Part shown: piece by piece, positions 23,452-64,000 of the stretch | How the letters are laid out: every line of letters begins with the position of its first letter | How positions within the stretch are numbered: position 1 is the first letter of the stretch | Origin: Lates calcarifer | Lineage: Eukaryota; Chordata; Actinopteri; Centropomidae | Reading direction: 5' to 3' | DNA: 64,000 bases | NCBI RefSeq assembly: GCF_001640805.2 | Contig: NC_066833.1 | Coordinates: forward strand, 6,433,169 to 6,497,168 | Notes under the pieces: model-generated | Databases searched by the model: none | What the model was told of the DNA's origin: nothing | Seen by the model: only the letters and a program-made list of their open reading frames with translations | Position numbers and translations under genes: made by a program

Positions 23452-23475
23452 CACACAAACACACACACACACACC
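23452..23475. repeat. Short interrupted (CA)n tract
   Basis: Interrupted CA repeat of about 24 bases. Confidence 0.9.
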
Positions 23476-23834
23476 CTGTCACTGACATAATGCATTCCCT
23501 AGCCCCTTACCCTAACCTTAACTATCACAACTGAGCCCTAAAAGACTTATAACTCAAACAGCTATTTTAATTGTCAGACATCACAGGTATAGTGAGCTCC
23601 CAGCCTTCAGACCCCACAAATATAGTAAAACAAGCCCATGTTGGTCTTTCTACAGGTGTGAGGACACTCACTGACATAATGCCTCCCCTAGCCTCCCATC
23701 CTAATATTAACCATCACAAATAAATATATAAATTTAAACCTGATTCTAACCTCAACCTTAAAACGAAGTCTTGACCATCAAACAGCCTCATTGTAAGGAC
23801 CAAACTTTCTCCACACAACTATAGAAGGACAAGA

Positions 23835-23861
23835 GCACACACACACACACACACACACACA
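23835..23861. repeat. (CA)n microsatellite
   Basis: Uninterrupted AC/CA run of about 13 units. Confidence 0.95.
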
Positions 23862-24996
23862 AATCCTTTCCCCGAAAAAATTGTTTCAGTATGTCATCAA
23901 GGGGCAATTCCATTCATAAAATCTGTGGGAGTGCCACTGGTGTATACGCATGAATGACAATGCATTAAGCATGACATTATCTGGGATAATATATTGCAGA
24001 TGGATAGTATCGATTAAAGCAAAACATATCCTGTTTGAAATCATCTTTAAAGACCAAATGCCTGACAATCTGTAATTTCTTATTGTTTGCCAATTATATA
24101 ATTCACGTATTATACTGTAAGACGGAGGGTGACTCAGTTTCTGTCTAATAGGAGACAGATAATGAACCAGTTTCAGTGGTCCTCATTGCAGTACTTTGGC
24201 TGCTTTTGAATTGACTGTAAATGTGACATTGTGTTTTTATGATAAAAATAGATATATGTACACAAACAATACATGAATATATACATGTATATATTTAGAA
24301 ATTATGGATTGATTATGTGGTTTTGTCAACTGATTATTGGCTGAATAAATTTAGAAATTAGACTAAATTATTTTTCAAATTCACTATCTATAAGCCAGAA
24401 AAAAATAAGAAGTGTAAAAAATATTCACAAGTCGCAATATTATGATGTAAAACATAATGCAGTAAAAGTATAAATATAAATACAAATGTCAGTCTATGTA
24501 TATACACTGTTGCTCATAAAGGTGGAATAATATATTTTGTACCTCTTCTCATGAAATGATTGTGACAATGTGATTTATTCTTGATAAATCGATATTCTTG
24601 ATATTCTTGATTCTTTTTAAAGCAAATTTGGTAACTGGGACTCAGTATGTAATCATTGCACCTGGTCAAAGATAATTACTGATGTGTATAAATAGGAATA
24701 AAAAGAGTAATGTGTTTGAAAAAGGTATTCCAACCCTATGGGCAACAGTGTACATTATGCAAAATTATATTATTATATTTAGATATTGTAAATAAACATA
24801 TATGATATACTGTATAATACGTAAAAGCAGTGGTCATTATCATAACATACACACATACATATGCAGATATGTATATAGATTTATGCATATGGAATATACA
24901 AATACACATGTATATAAACATACATAGATAAAACGAATAAAATCTATGCATGTACACTTGTATATTATTACACCTACAGCAATACAGTGTACTCAC

Positions 24997-25100
24997 GGTG
25001 TATAGGAGAGCGTGGCCGTGTGACAGCGAGGACAGGCAGATGTGGTGAGAGTGTGGACTTAAGCAGCATGTAGTCAGGGGGAACCTGCACTCTCTTTTCA
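24997..25100 (-). other. il1r2: Candidate non-coding first exon of il1r2
   Basis: A strong GTGAGTAC donor on the minus strand at 24989-24996 follows CACACGGCCACGCTCTCC, relatively CpG-rich DNA in an AT-rich region. The coding exon at 22426-22519 begins with an acceptor and 9 UTR bases, so an upstream 5' UTR exon is required. This is the best candidate; its 5' limit is a guess. Confidence 0.4.
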
Positions 25101-25121
25101 AGGTTCCCACCCCTCTGAGAT

Positions 25122-25141
25122 GGAAATTTCTGAGGTTTCCC
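25122..25141 (-). promoter_or_regulatory. Two adjacent Rel/NF-kB-like sites upstream of the candidate il1r2 first exon
   Basis: On the minus strand GGGAAACCTC (25132-25141), close to the NF-kB consensus GGGRNWYYCC, is followed directly by GAAATTTCC (25122-25130). This fits an inflammation-responsive gene, but such short matches occur by chance and the promoter itself is unproven. Confidence 0.25.
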
Positions 25142-25713
25142 AATGTAACGCAGTGTACTGTACAGCTCATATGTGCTGACTCTTCAACACACTCACATAC
25201 ACACACATACATTGTAGGGGAAAATGTACAGTTTTTGCCACTCAAGGATATTTCCTGCATTTTGTTCATTTTGAAAAAAGCCATTGGTTTAGTTTTACAA
25301 GTGTTTACAACTGTTGTTGCTGTTCTGACATCATCAGCCTCTTGCGTCAGTGGTGGACATCTCTATGTTTGTTTTAGCACAAAAACACACACTTAGACGC
25401 ACATACCACACATGAGAGAAAGAGTGGTTGCTCACCCAATTTATAAAAAACATAGTCTCACTACTAGCATTATCTAGCCATGCAGATGCCCAGTTTTTGA
25501 GATATTAGTCTCTGGCATTTCACCCCAATACAGTGGAAGTGTAAAGAAATTTATTTACTTTGTGGTGGTGGTCTTGGGTATCCTTTTGAACTTTGGTCAG
25601 AGCAAGGTTAGCTATTTACCCCTGCTTCAAGTCCTTGTGCTAATTGTTAAGATTAACTAATCACCTCCTGGCTCCAGTTTCATGCTTGACACACATGAAA
25701 GAAGAGATATTTG

Positions 25714-25995
25714 GGGTGGCTGTGGCTCAGGAGGTAGAGTGGGTCGCCCACTAATCAGAGGGTTAGCGGTTTGATCCCTGGCTTCTCCAGTCTGTGCCAA
25801 AGTATTCTTGGGCAAGATACTGAACCCCATGTTTCCCCCAATGTGTGAATGGGTGTGCATGTGTTAGAGTGCTTTGTAGAATACAGCAAGTGCTGTATGA
25901 ATGTGTGTGTGAATGGGTGAATGTGACACGTAGTGTAAAGTGCTTTGAGTGGTCGATACGACTAGAAAAGTACTATATAAGTAGAAGTCCATTTA
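25714..25995 (+). mobile_element. tRNA-derived SINE, plus orientation
   Basis: The head GGGGTGGCTGTGGCTCAGG with GAGGTAGAGTGG is an RNA polymerase III A box, and GGTTTGATCCC is a B box. The tail has GAATGTGACACGTAGTGTAA, AAGTGCTTTGAGTGGTCG and GTCCATTTACCA. A reverse-oriented copy at 48001-48236 shares all these blocks. Confidence 0.85.
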
Positions 25996-27224
25996 CCATA
26001 TTGATCTTCTAATCTAACTCTCAGAAAGAAAGCTAATTATTATATGCACTTTTGTGCAATTATATTACTGTTGTACAGCTATATGTTGGGGTCAAACTGG
26101 AGGAGTAAGCTTACAGGATGTGGTGACAGTTTCTGTATTTTTTCTTCAGCATTTATCCATCATGATTAGTAATTACCAATCATACTATAATGAAATGTGT
26201 GACACTCCCTAATTGTCTTGTAAGGCGGTACGTGAGTATGCACACACTCATCAGTACAGGTGGCATTTGATAGTGTAAGTATAAACCAGGGAGGAGTGGC
26301 AGTGTGGGTTTTTGGGATAGGTTTTTATGGTGTGACACAACAGATTTCTGCTACCAGACCCAGCCATTTTGTTAAGAGGAGCTTTAAGCTTAGCCTGGGT
26401 TCAGGTTTTCTTGAAAACTTGACTGAAGCAAACTGCCTTAAGAAGGAAAAAAAACTGTCACTCAGTCAATCTTTCCTGAAAAAAAATGTTTAAAACAGCT
26501 GTGTAGTATTGGTGTGACTCACTGCTCGATCATTGTCCCACACAGAAACGAGGGTATCCATCATTTTGCATTCTTGTACATTACTCATTTTTGTTGACAT
26601 ATTGATCATGATTGGACATTTTCCAATATAGACAAAATTATGCAGATGACATGGACACTCAATGATGCAAGCTGTAGGGAGGCACGTTTGTCATGGAAAC
26701 AATTAACATAACTCAGGGAGGGGGTTGCTGGCTGAATTTCGAGGAAGTGCCATATTCTATGTTTTATTGAGTCTGAGGCGAAGCAGAAAATGTATTTTGT
26801 TTAAATTTGTGCTTGGTCTGTTTGGATTAACAGCGAGTGATTCTAAGCAGAACCGCCCACATGACAGAGATTCTGATGTCATCCCATTAGGGTGTGGCCA
26901 CACTATAATTTAATATGTGTCTGTCTGCCGTGTGTTTTCACAAATTGGTTCATGAAACCAGTCAAAGATGACTTATTCTTTGTAATATGGTGTATTATCA
27001 TGTTAAATGTAACCATTAGAAGTGGGAAAGGGTAGCCTTGAAGGGGGATGCACATGGTCAGAGACAAAACTTAGATAGCCTGTGGCACTGAAATGACTGA
27101 TTGGTATTAAGGGGCCCAAAGTGACTGAGCAGAAATCAAGACCAAGCTATATTTTTTCACTCTTCACTGTCCAGTTTTGATGAGTCTGTGCCCACTGCAG
27201 CCTCTACTCTTGGCTGACAGAAAT

Positions 27225-27560
27225 GGAACCCAAAGTTGTCCTCTGCTTGTAGTCCCTCCACCTTAATGTTCGACAAGTTCTGCATTCTGAAATGCTTTTT
27301 TTCACACCACAGTTGTTAAGAGTGGTTAACTGAGTTAACATAGCCTTTCTATCAGCCTCAACCAGTCTGGCATTCTAGAGTAAATTCTAGGGACCGTTGT
27401 GCTTAAAAAATCCCAGGAGATAAGCAGTTTCAGACAGCCCATGTGGCAGTCATACAGTGGTCACACTTTCTCCTCTTAATGTGAACATTAACTCAAGCTC
27501 CTGGTGCCCAGCGATGCCACAGTCACCACTTTCTTGTTCTTGGTTTTTGCCACCATTTTG
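27225..27560. mobile_element. Decayed copy of a widespread teleost repeat
   Basis: Recognisable strings such as TCTGAAATGCTTTTTT, CACCACAGTTGTTAAGAGTG, ACCAGTCTGGCATTCT, GGGACCGTTGTGC and AATCCCAGGAGATAAGCAG follow the order of an abundant teleost element whose terminus is TGTTCCTAATAAAGTGG. The terminus is absent here. Superfamily not assigned. Confidence 0.5.
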
Positions 27561-28795
27561 ATTTGATTTTTAGCACGCATGCACAGAATACTTAGATGAC
27601 AATCTATTGCACATGTATGGAACACTTCCTCCAAGCAGAGTATAAATGAAAACAACTATGCGTCCATGGTGTAAGCGACTGTTTTCATGCATGTCTGCAA
27701 GGGAGTATAATTGAGGTCTTAGGGTTAGGGTTAGAAGGAGAGAGACATGTATATTCAAGTACTGTGTTTGTCAGGTGTGTTCTCCTAGTTGCACTAATGT
27801 AGCCTCAAGCAACTAGTCTCAAGTAGAGCTACAAAAGTCAAGTCTGGAATGCTCACTAATTTTCTAACTCCACACCATCTGCAGAATTTTATCATTAATT
27901 GGAATGTGTTTATTATTGTATTTTTGGTATGGGAGGGTAAAGATAAATACAGAATGAGCAATAAGTAAGCAAAAACAAGCCTTTCACATGCAGTGACAAT
28001 GTTCTTCCAGTATCTGGTTAAAAGGTGACAGACATAGAACATACCGTTCATTAATATCTAATGGCTGGTTATTGAGAAAGCAGGGGATGTTGCATATTTT
28101 GGGAATTCTCCAGTTCGCCTCATTATCTGTGATATACTGGTGCTCAATAACACTGGACAAATGACTAAACAGTTTGTAAAGCCTGCTTTATTTTTCATCT
28201 GCTAAGGAATTTACCTTCCAGCCATTCAACAACTGGGTATGTTACACTGTGGCCAAGTGGACCAATTTCTGTTTAAGAACTATTAATCAATTGGATAGCA
28301 GAATATCTCTGCAAATGGTGGGATCTATAAATTAAATATTCTGGTGAAACAATTGATTTAACATCTTAAAATTTGCATATTTTTAAGATCCAACACAGTA
28401 GGGCTTCATGGAAAGATCTGAAGACAGAAGCCTGGTCCCACAGGAAATGAATGTGAAATATGACACCACACTGCATGGACTCAACCAGAGTAGTTTTTAC
28501 CATTAAACCTTCCCCAAACTATGACTAAAGCAATGCAATCATAGCTTAACCAGATAATCTTACCCTAACTGGAAATTGAGATTTAAAAAAAAAATCAGAA
28601 ATGTGTGGCACTATTTTTGTTTTTTTCTGAGAACAGTATCAACTTCTGTAGGATATGCCAAAGACTGCAAATGAGATGGTGGCTGCAATAATATCAGTCA
28701 AATGATACAAACAAAAATTGTTGTGGATCTTTAAGGAAAGTCTCTTCTATTTTTTATTTCATAGTAGAAGAGCAAACCCCTCCCCTCCCTCCCTG

Positions 28796-29040
28796 TTACA
28801 ACATTAAAGCAGCAACTATTTTACCTTAAAATAACAGCATCAAAAACATTTTGATGGTACACTGACCTGTAATTGGGATGGTCATGTCTCTTTCATTCCT
28901 GCTCCACATTCTGACCCCTATTCTTGCACTGTGCAGCTTCAGTTGAGCAGGTATGATCTCCCAAGAAAAGTGCATAACGGTAATGTAGTGGAGAGTGACA
29001 CACATGCACTCCAAATAATAAGCACTCAGAGAGAGCCGGT
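28796..29040. repeat. Dispersed repeat pair, member 1
   Basis: Aligns with 39172-39425: both have ACAACATTA, AACTA then TTTACCTTAAAA, a shared TTTTGATGGTACA, then AATCTCCCA/GATCTCCCA and AAGTGC. The pair is strongly diverged and non-coding. Confidence 0.65.
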
Positions 29041-30409
29041 AAAGACATGGACACAGGCAGTATAAACCTTAGGGATTCTTAATATCAATAGTTAGTATTT
29101 ATTATTAAATTAAATTAATAAAAATCTAATTAGCTAATGTTAGCTAATAAAATATACCCATCTCTGTCTCTTCCTTTTTTTCCTCTTCTTTTCTCTCTCT
29201 CCCTCTCACGTCAACCAGGTTTAACTACTATCTCTACTTCCTGTAACCATCATTTCAAATTTAAAGCCCTCTGCAGTCATGTGACTGCAACTTCATGATG
29301 CTGCAGTGGTGGAAATAATTTTCCAGTGACTGCTGCCACAAAATGTATACAGCAAAAACACTGCTGACAAAAAGTTTGTGTCTTTGTCATAACTCAGTGA
29401 TGAAATCCTACCTCACCGCGAAGTTAGGGTCTTCCCACCCGATGTATCAAATCATCGTCTTTTAGGGGGCAGATGTATTTGTTCAGTGAATAGACAATTG
29501 GAGGTTCAGTTAAATTAATAGGATTTGTTTTCTGTACAAGAGCTGTAGGAGTATGCTGCTTCCACTACCCATAACCGCTCAGACTTGGAGTCCAAGAGAA
29601 TTTAATGCACCAGCATCCTGTAACATCCTGTGGCTACAGAGGGCATTGTTGGTTAGCAAACTCTACTTAGTGTTGCTTTAAATTACTTTTATATGCCTAT
29701 AAATTATGACTAAAAGTCTTAACATCTCATTTAAATTTTAATTAAAGGAGTTAAAGTCATTTTAGGCTTTGGTGACAAAAAACAAAAGCAATGAACACTT
29801 TAACGCTGCTGCACCACAGCAGCTAGCGATTGAGAGACCAAACAGTTGTGTGCACCAAACTACATGAACTATGTAAATTGAATCTAAAAACCCCATCATC
29901 CAGGCAACTAACTTTTCATACCAATAAATGACCCCTTAAGATTGTCAGAAAATCACATTTCACATCACAAATCATTACTTCTCTTTTCAGCAGCACTCAG
30001 ACACCTACTCACACTGAGATCAGACATAGAAACACCACAGGATGGCCTCAACAAGAAGTCAAAAATTACAACACAGAGATAATATTTGAGTGAATGGCTA
30101 ATACAGTGTTACTATGAATGATTGGACAGTTTACACATTGTATTGCTTGAGTGCAGATTGTAGATTTATGTGAAAACAAACAACTTTAAAAATATATTTC
30201 CATGGAATTATGACATAGCAGTCAGTAAAACTTAAATCTGTTAGAATAGATCATACAAAAGCGCAGCTGTGCTAGTAATTTTCCAGTTAGCCAACATGTT
30301 ACAACATGTCTTTTTTCAACATGGTTTGTATGTGTGTTTGTGGAACAAACAGCAGCAGAGGCCTATTAAAGACAAAGGACAAACTATTCTTTTAAAATTA
30401 CTTTTAAAG

Positions 30410-30415
30410 TTTATT
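30410..30415 (-). terminator. map4k4: Candidate distal poly(A) signal of map4k4
   Basis: AATAAA on the minus strand in the context TTTGAATAAACTTTAAAA, about 3.2 kb after the stop. From memory the mammalian MAP4K4 3' UTR is also several kilobases long. Overlapping AATAAA copies at 32265-32283 are a nearer alternative. Confidence 0.4.
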
Positions 30416-32639
30416 CAAAGAAAAAAGCCTTCAGGAAAATACATGACTTCCTGTCATACACAGAGAGGACATAAGTTAGAGTAGCATGGCAGAAACAGCA
30501 GAGGAAAAACATGTCGCCTCACGTCCAAGCCTGCAGGGAACGTTACTGCAATGTTTCCACGTTGAAGCAGCGTGATGTGAACATGTGAATACCTGAAATG
30601 AACAACATGTGTGTTCTTTATTGTTTTGTAAGTAGGTGATTTAGTAGGGTAAGGGACATGACAAAAAAATTCGAATATCCAATAAAAAACAGGCTCAATG
30701 AGCAAAAATAAGAATTAAAGAACCAAGACGCATATGCGTTAAACATAAATACTGTGATGCACATTAGTGTAACAAAACATTGCTCCTGTAAACATTTTCT
30801 CCACCTAAGGTGAGCGGAATAATATTAAACCACCGCAGTCGCATATTTACGTGTACGTAGACTTACAGAAACAACAGAAACTATAGTTAAGCCTCTCCAC
30901 TAGCTCTAAAACTTAAGAATACACAATGCTTCAAGTGATTTTTTTTTTAAAAAAGGATTTCAAATAGTGGTTTTCATAACAATATGCTTACATATTTTAA
31001 ATGCTGCCCTCTTAGCACTTTTTCCAATGTGTGTTGGCAAGAGACTGCTTTTTCTCATCAGATGTAGGCTCAATTTTTTTTTTTTTTTAGCCCATTAAGA
31101 ATATCAGTAATAACCACAATGTTTTCATGAAGTCAATACAGCCACTCATCAAGGCCTTGATGCAATAAGAGACACACACTGGGAACTACTGCACACACAG
31201 ACCTCAGACGACACAGCACTGGGGTCCAAACAGCTTCTCTGTACAAAGGGAGGGAGTGTCAAAACACTGCTCATGTGTGTAGTTGTTATTGTCAGGGTAA
31301 AAACACATCCAAGATAAACTTGTTTGTGACCTGACATGTTTAGACATGAAGTCAGAGCACAATTTGAACTTTCCCTTGCCCCCTTTTTCTGTGAACAATG
31401 TGCAATCTTTTAGAGTTGTTGTGGAAACAGAGGAAAATCCAGCCCAGTAGATGGCCTGAAGGAGATCAATGCTGCAGTTTGCTGCTCAGTCTTTCACATA
31501 TACAGACAACTTAAATAACAACTGGAGCAGGAAGTGGAGAGCACATAATAGACAAAACAATTCCTTCCCGAAAAAGTGGGTTTCCGTCTTCAGCTTCTTC
31601 ACAAACAGCCAGGTGAGGAAAAGTTCTGCTCCATGTTGCCTATTTTGTGACACTTCATCACAATAACTCTGAAATCCAAGTGTTGAAGTCAAAGTGTTGA
31701 ATTGATAAGGTTTATGTCCTCATTTGATGGAAAACAGTGCCTGACGTATGTGAGCAGACTCACAGAATGCCAGATAACCTTCCTCAGCTCTGACTCAAGG
31801 TGTTTGTTTCCTTATAGATTCTGACAGCTATGGAAAATGTTGCTGAAACAAATACAGATCTCCTGGCCCCCCAAATCCAGGAAAATATCTACATCTGACG
31901 TAGAGGCTTGGCTGCTGCAGCTTCCAATCAACTTAAATCAATTGAACATCTAGGATTGATCACTTGTGACAAGATACAAAGCAAAAACATCATCTCATGC
32001 CTTGGACCACCACACAGTAAGTAAGTCTTTCTACATTCTTGACACTTAGTGCATTGTATTCATACAAATGAAAAATGAAATGATTTGAAATAATGAAATG
32101 GAAGGTAGAATATTGTCTTCTAGAAAAAATCTACTGAATCAAGCCTGTTGACTGTACGTTTACCTCTCTGCCACAAAAATCTGCCTCTTTGATGACAGTG
32201 AACTCTCTGACCGCACACACACATACTTACTGAACTTTCCTCTCTAGTTTATCGCTCCATTGTTTATTTATTTATTTATTTTTTCATTTTATATTTGACT
32301 ATTCACAGTAGTTCAAGATTCTTGAGTTGAGATACATTGGATAACCACCCACCCCGAGTTCAGTTTAGGTTGTCATGTTTGACTGGTGGGGGAAAAACAT
32401 GACCACTGACACTATCAAGAAGCTTAAATTAACTTTTATTGTACATAGACACCTTTTATTTATTTAATTTTTTGGACCATACCCACATCACTTTCTTCTT
32501 AGACAAACACACCTTGCACTTCTGTGGGTTCAGAGTAAAAGCAAGCAAACGGTAGACTGTGGGTGGATGTGCGTAAATCTTAAAAAACAAGGTAAAAGAC
32601 ATGTTTAACTCCACATAGTTACACTTATCTTCAAGGAAT

Positions 32640-32674
32640 CATAATAATAATAATAATAATAATAATAGTAATAA
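32640..32674. repeat. (AAT)n microsatellite
   Basis: About ten ATA/AAT units with one interruption, inside the putative map4k4 3' UTR. Confidence 0.9.
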
Positions 32675-33589
32675 TTCAAAAAATACTATTCTGAAATCCA
32701 TCTGCTTCAACATCTCTTTCTCTCTCTCTCATCCCCCTTCTTTTTAAAGCACCTGTCCAAACAACACAATACTTCAACAACACACATACCTCCTACTGTC
32801 GAATCTCATCAATCAAACTTACAGTAAAACCTCAATTATTAGGCCCTTCCCTCCTGTTTGTCGCCTGGCTGACAGTCTCAACAGTCTCTAACCAGTATGT
32901 CAGCTGACCAAACAGAAGTACATTTACACACACTACTGTAGCGTTAACACAACAGACTCCAACCCCACCAGCCCCATGAAATGCTCACATGAAAGGGCAG
33001 AGGGCAAGAACGTGGGGCAGAGGGGGAACTCTCTTACAAGAGGCAGACCTGCAGAACATAGTAGCAGTAGTATTAATAATAGTGGTAGCAGTACTAGTAG
33101 TTAGAGGACCCCAAGCTTACTGATCAGCCCAGGAAATGATGCAGAGGTACAAAATCTATCCCATCGCAATCTGATGAGCACCAAGAAAACGGAGGGAAAC
33201 TTTGTTGTTTGTCTCCTTTTCTTGAATTCACATTTCATTTTTTTCTACTTCCTTTCATATATTAATAAATCACTAATTTCATTTTGTACGCAAGCTGTCA
33301 CTTCAGGTATTTCAGCGGGCGATGACCAGTTGTCACTGTGTGGTATGCAGCCCTAGAGCTTGGGTGCGGCAAGGCTGTGGCTTCAGAGGGAGGGTGAAGC
33401 CATTGTTGTTGACTGCTCCAAAGGGCTGGTCGGTCGTTGTTTTTGTTCTCTTTTGTTTGTCCAAGGGCTGACGAGAGGTTGACAGTGGGTTCTGAGATCC
33501 AGTGTTAGCAAGGGAGGAGGACAATAAGGAAGATGAGGAAGAGGAGGAGGATGAGGAGGAAGAGGAAGACAGGTATAGGGTGTGGACCT

Positions 33590-63998
<30,409 letters not shown>

Positions 63999-64000
63999 AA

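Larger units (their letters stand above)
22520..24996. other. il1r2: Putative il1r2 intron 1, low-complexity rich
   Basis: AT-rich DNA with CA-rich microsatellite stretches and no exon-like chain. The label depends on the candidate first exon at 24997 being real. Confidence 0.45.
25101..30409. other. Intergenic DNA between il1r2 and map4k4
   Basis: No gene recognised. It holds a SINE (25714-25995), a decayed teleost repeat (27225-27560), one member of a dispersed repeat pair (28796-29040), and unassigned AT-rich DNA. Confidence 0.6.
30410..33589 (-). other. map4k4: Putative map4k4 3' UTR
   Basis: Non-coding downstream of the CNH stop. It holds an (AAT)n run and several AATAAA signals but no convincing exon. 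The extent is inferred only from signal positions. Confidence 0.4.

Noticed and set aside
24736..25284. A 182-codon minus-strand open frame across the candidate il1r2 first exon
   Set aside because: Half of it is low-complexity Tyr/Cys/Ile sequence from an AT/CA-rich tract, with no domain or signal. It overlaps the probable promoter and donor site.
27716..27740. Telomere-like TTAGGGTTAGGGTTAG
   Set aside because: Only about two to three units, so not an interstitial telomeric array.

Overview
This is a vertebrate nuclear window and almost certainly teleost, probably percomorph. Genes are split into many short GT-AG exons, the DNA is AT-rich with (CA)n, (CT)n and (GGAT)n microsatellites, and the dispersed repeats are of kinds common in teleosts, including tRNA-headed SINE copies and a TTAA-flanked MITE. 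Two protein-coding genes can be reconstructed exon by exon, both on the minus strand: il1r2 (decoy interleukin-1 receptor, 17.8-22.5 kb, possible 5' non-coding exon near 25 kb) and the 3' three-quarters of map4k4 (STE20/GCK-IV kinase, 33.6-64.0 kb, continuing beyond the right edge). In mammals IL1R2 also lies next to MAP4K4, so the order agrees with the identifications.

Layout. 0.26-1.14 kb: decayed plus-strand copy of a teleost multigene family, with frameshifts and a stop. 1.2-1.56 kb: GGTTCT/AGAACC-rich dispersed repeat. 4.75-11.64 kb and 14.95-17.85 kb: two diverged direct copies of one segment (copies A and B), each carrying the end of the last il1r2-type exon and its 3' flank. 11.58-13.76 kb: remains of a second il1r-type gene (Ig1, Ig2 second half, linker, last exon) with stops and frameshifts. 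17.8-22.5 kb: intact il1r2, nine coding exons, 421 residues. 25.1-30.4 kb: repeat-bearing intergenic DNA. 30.4-33.6 kb: probable map4k4 3' UTR. 33.6-64.0 kb: 24 map4k4 coding exons totalling 3773 bp, one continuous frame of 1256 residues from the kinase C-lobe to the CNH-domain stop.

Function, from family knowledge: the il1r2 product binds IL-1 without signalling because its cytoplasmic tail is about 19 residues and has no TIR domain. map4k4 encodes a Ser/Thr kinase in stress/JNK, cytoskeletal and adhesion signalling, with a coiled coil, a long disordered linker and a citron-homology domain. The two are neighbours by conserved synteny, not an operon-like unit. I see no prokaryotic, viral or CRISPR-like system. 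The most unusual material is the il1r tandem-duplication history and some splicing-related features of map4k4.
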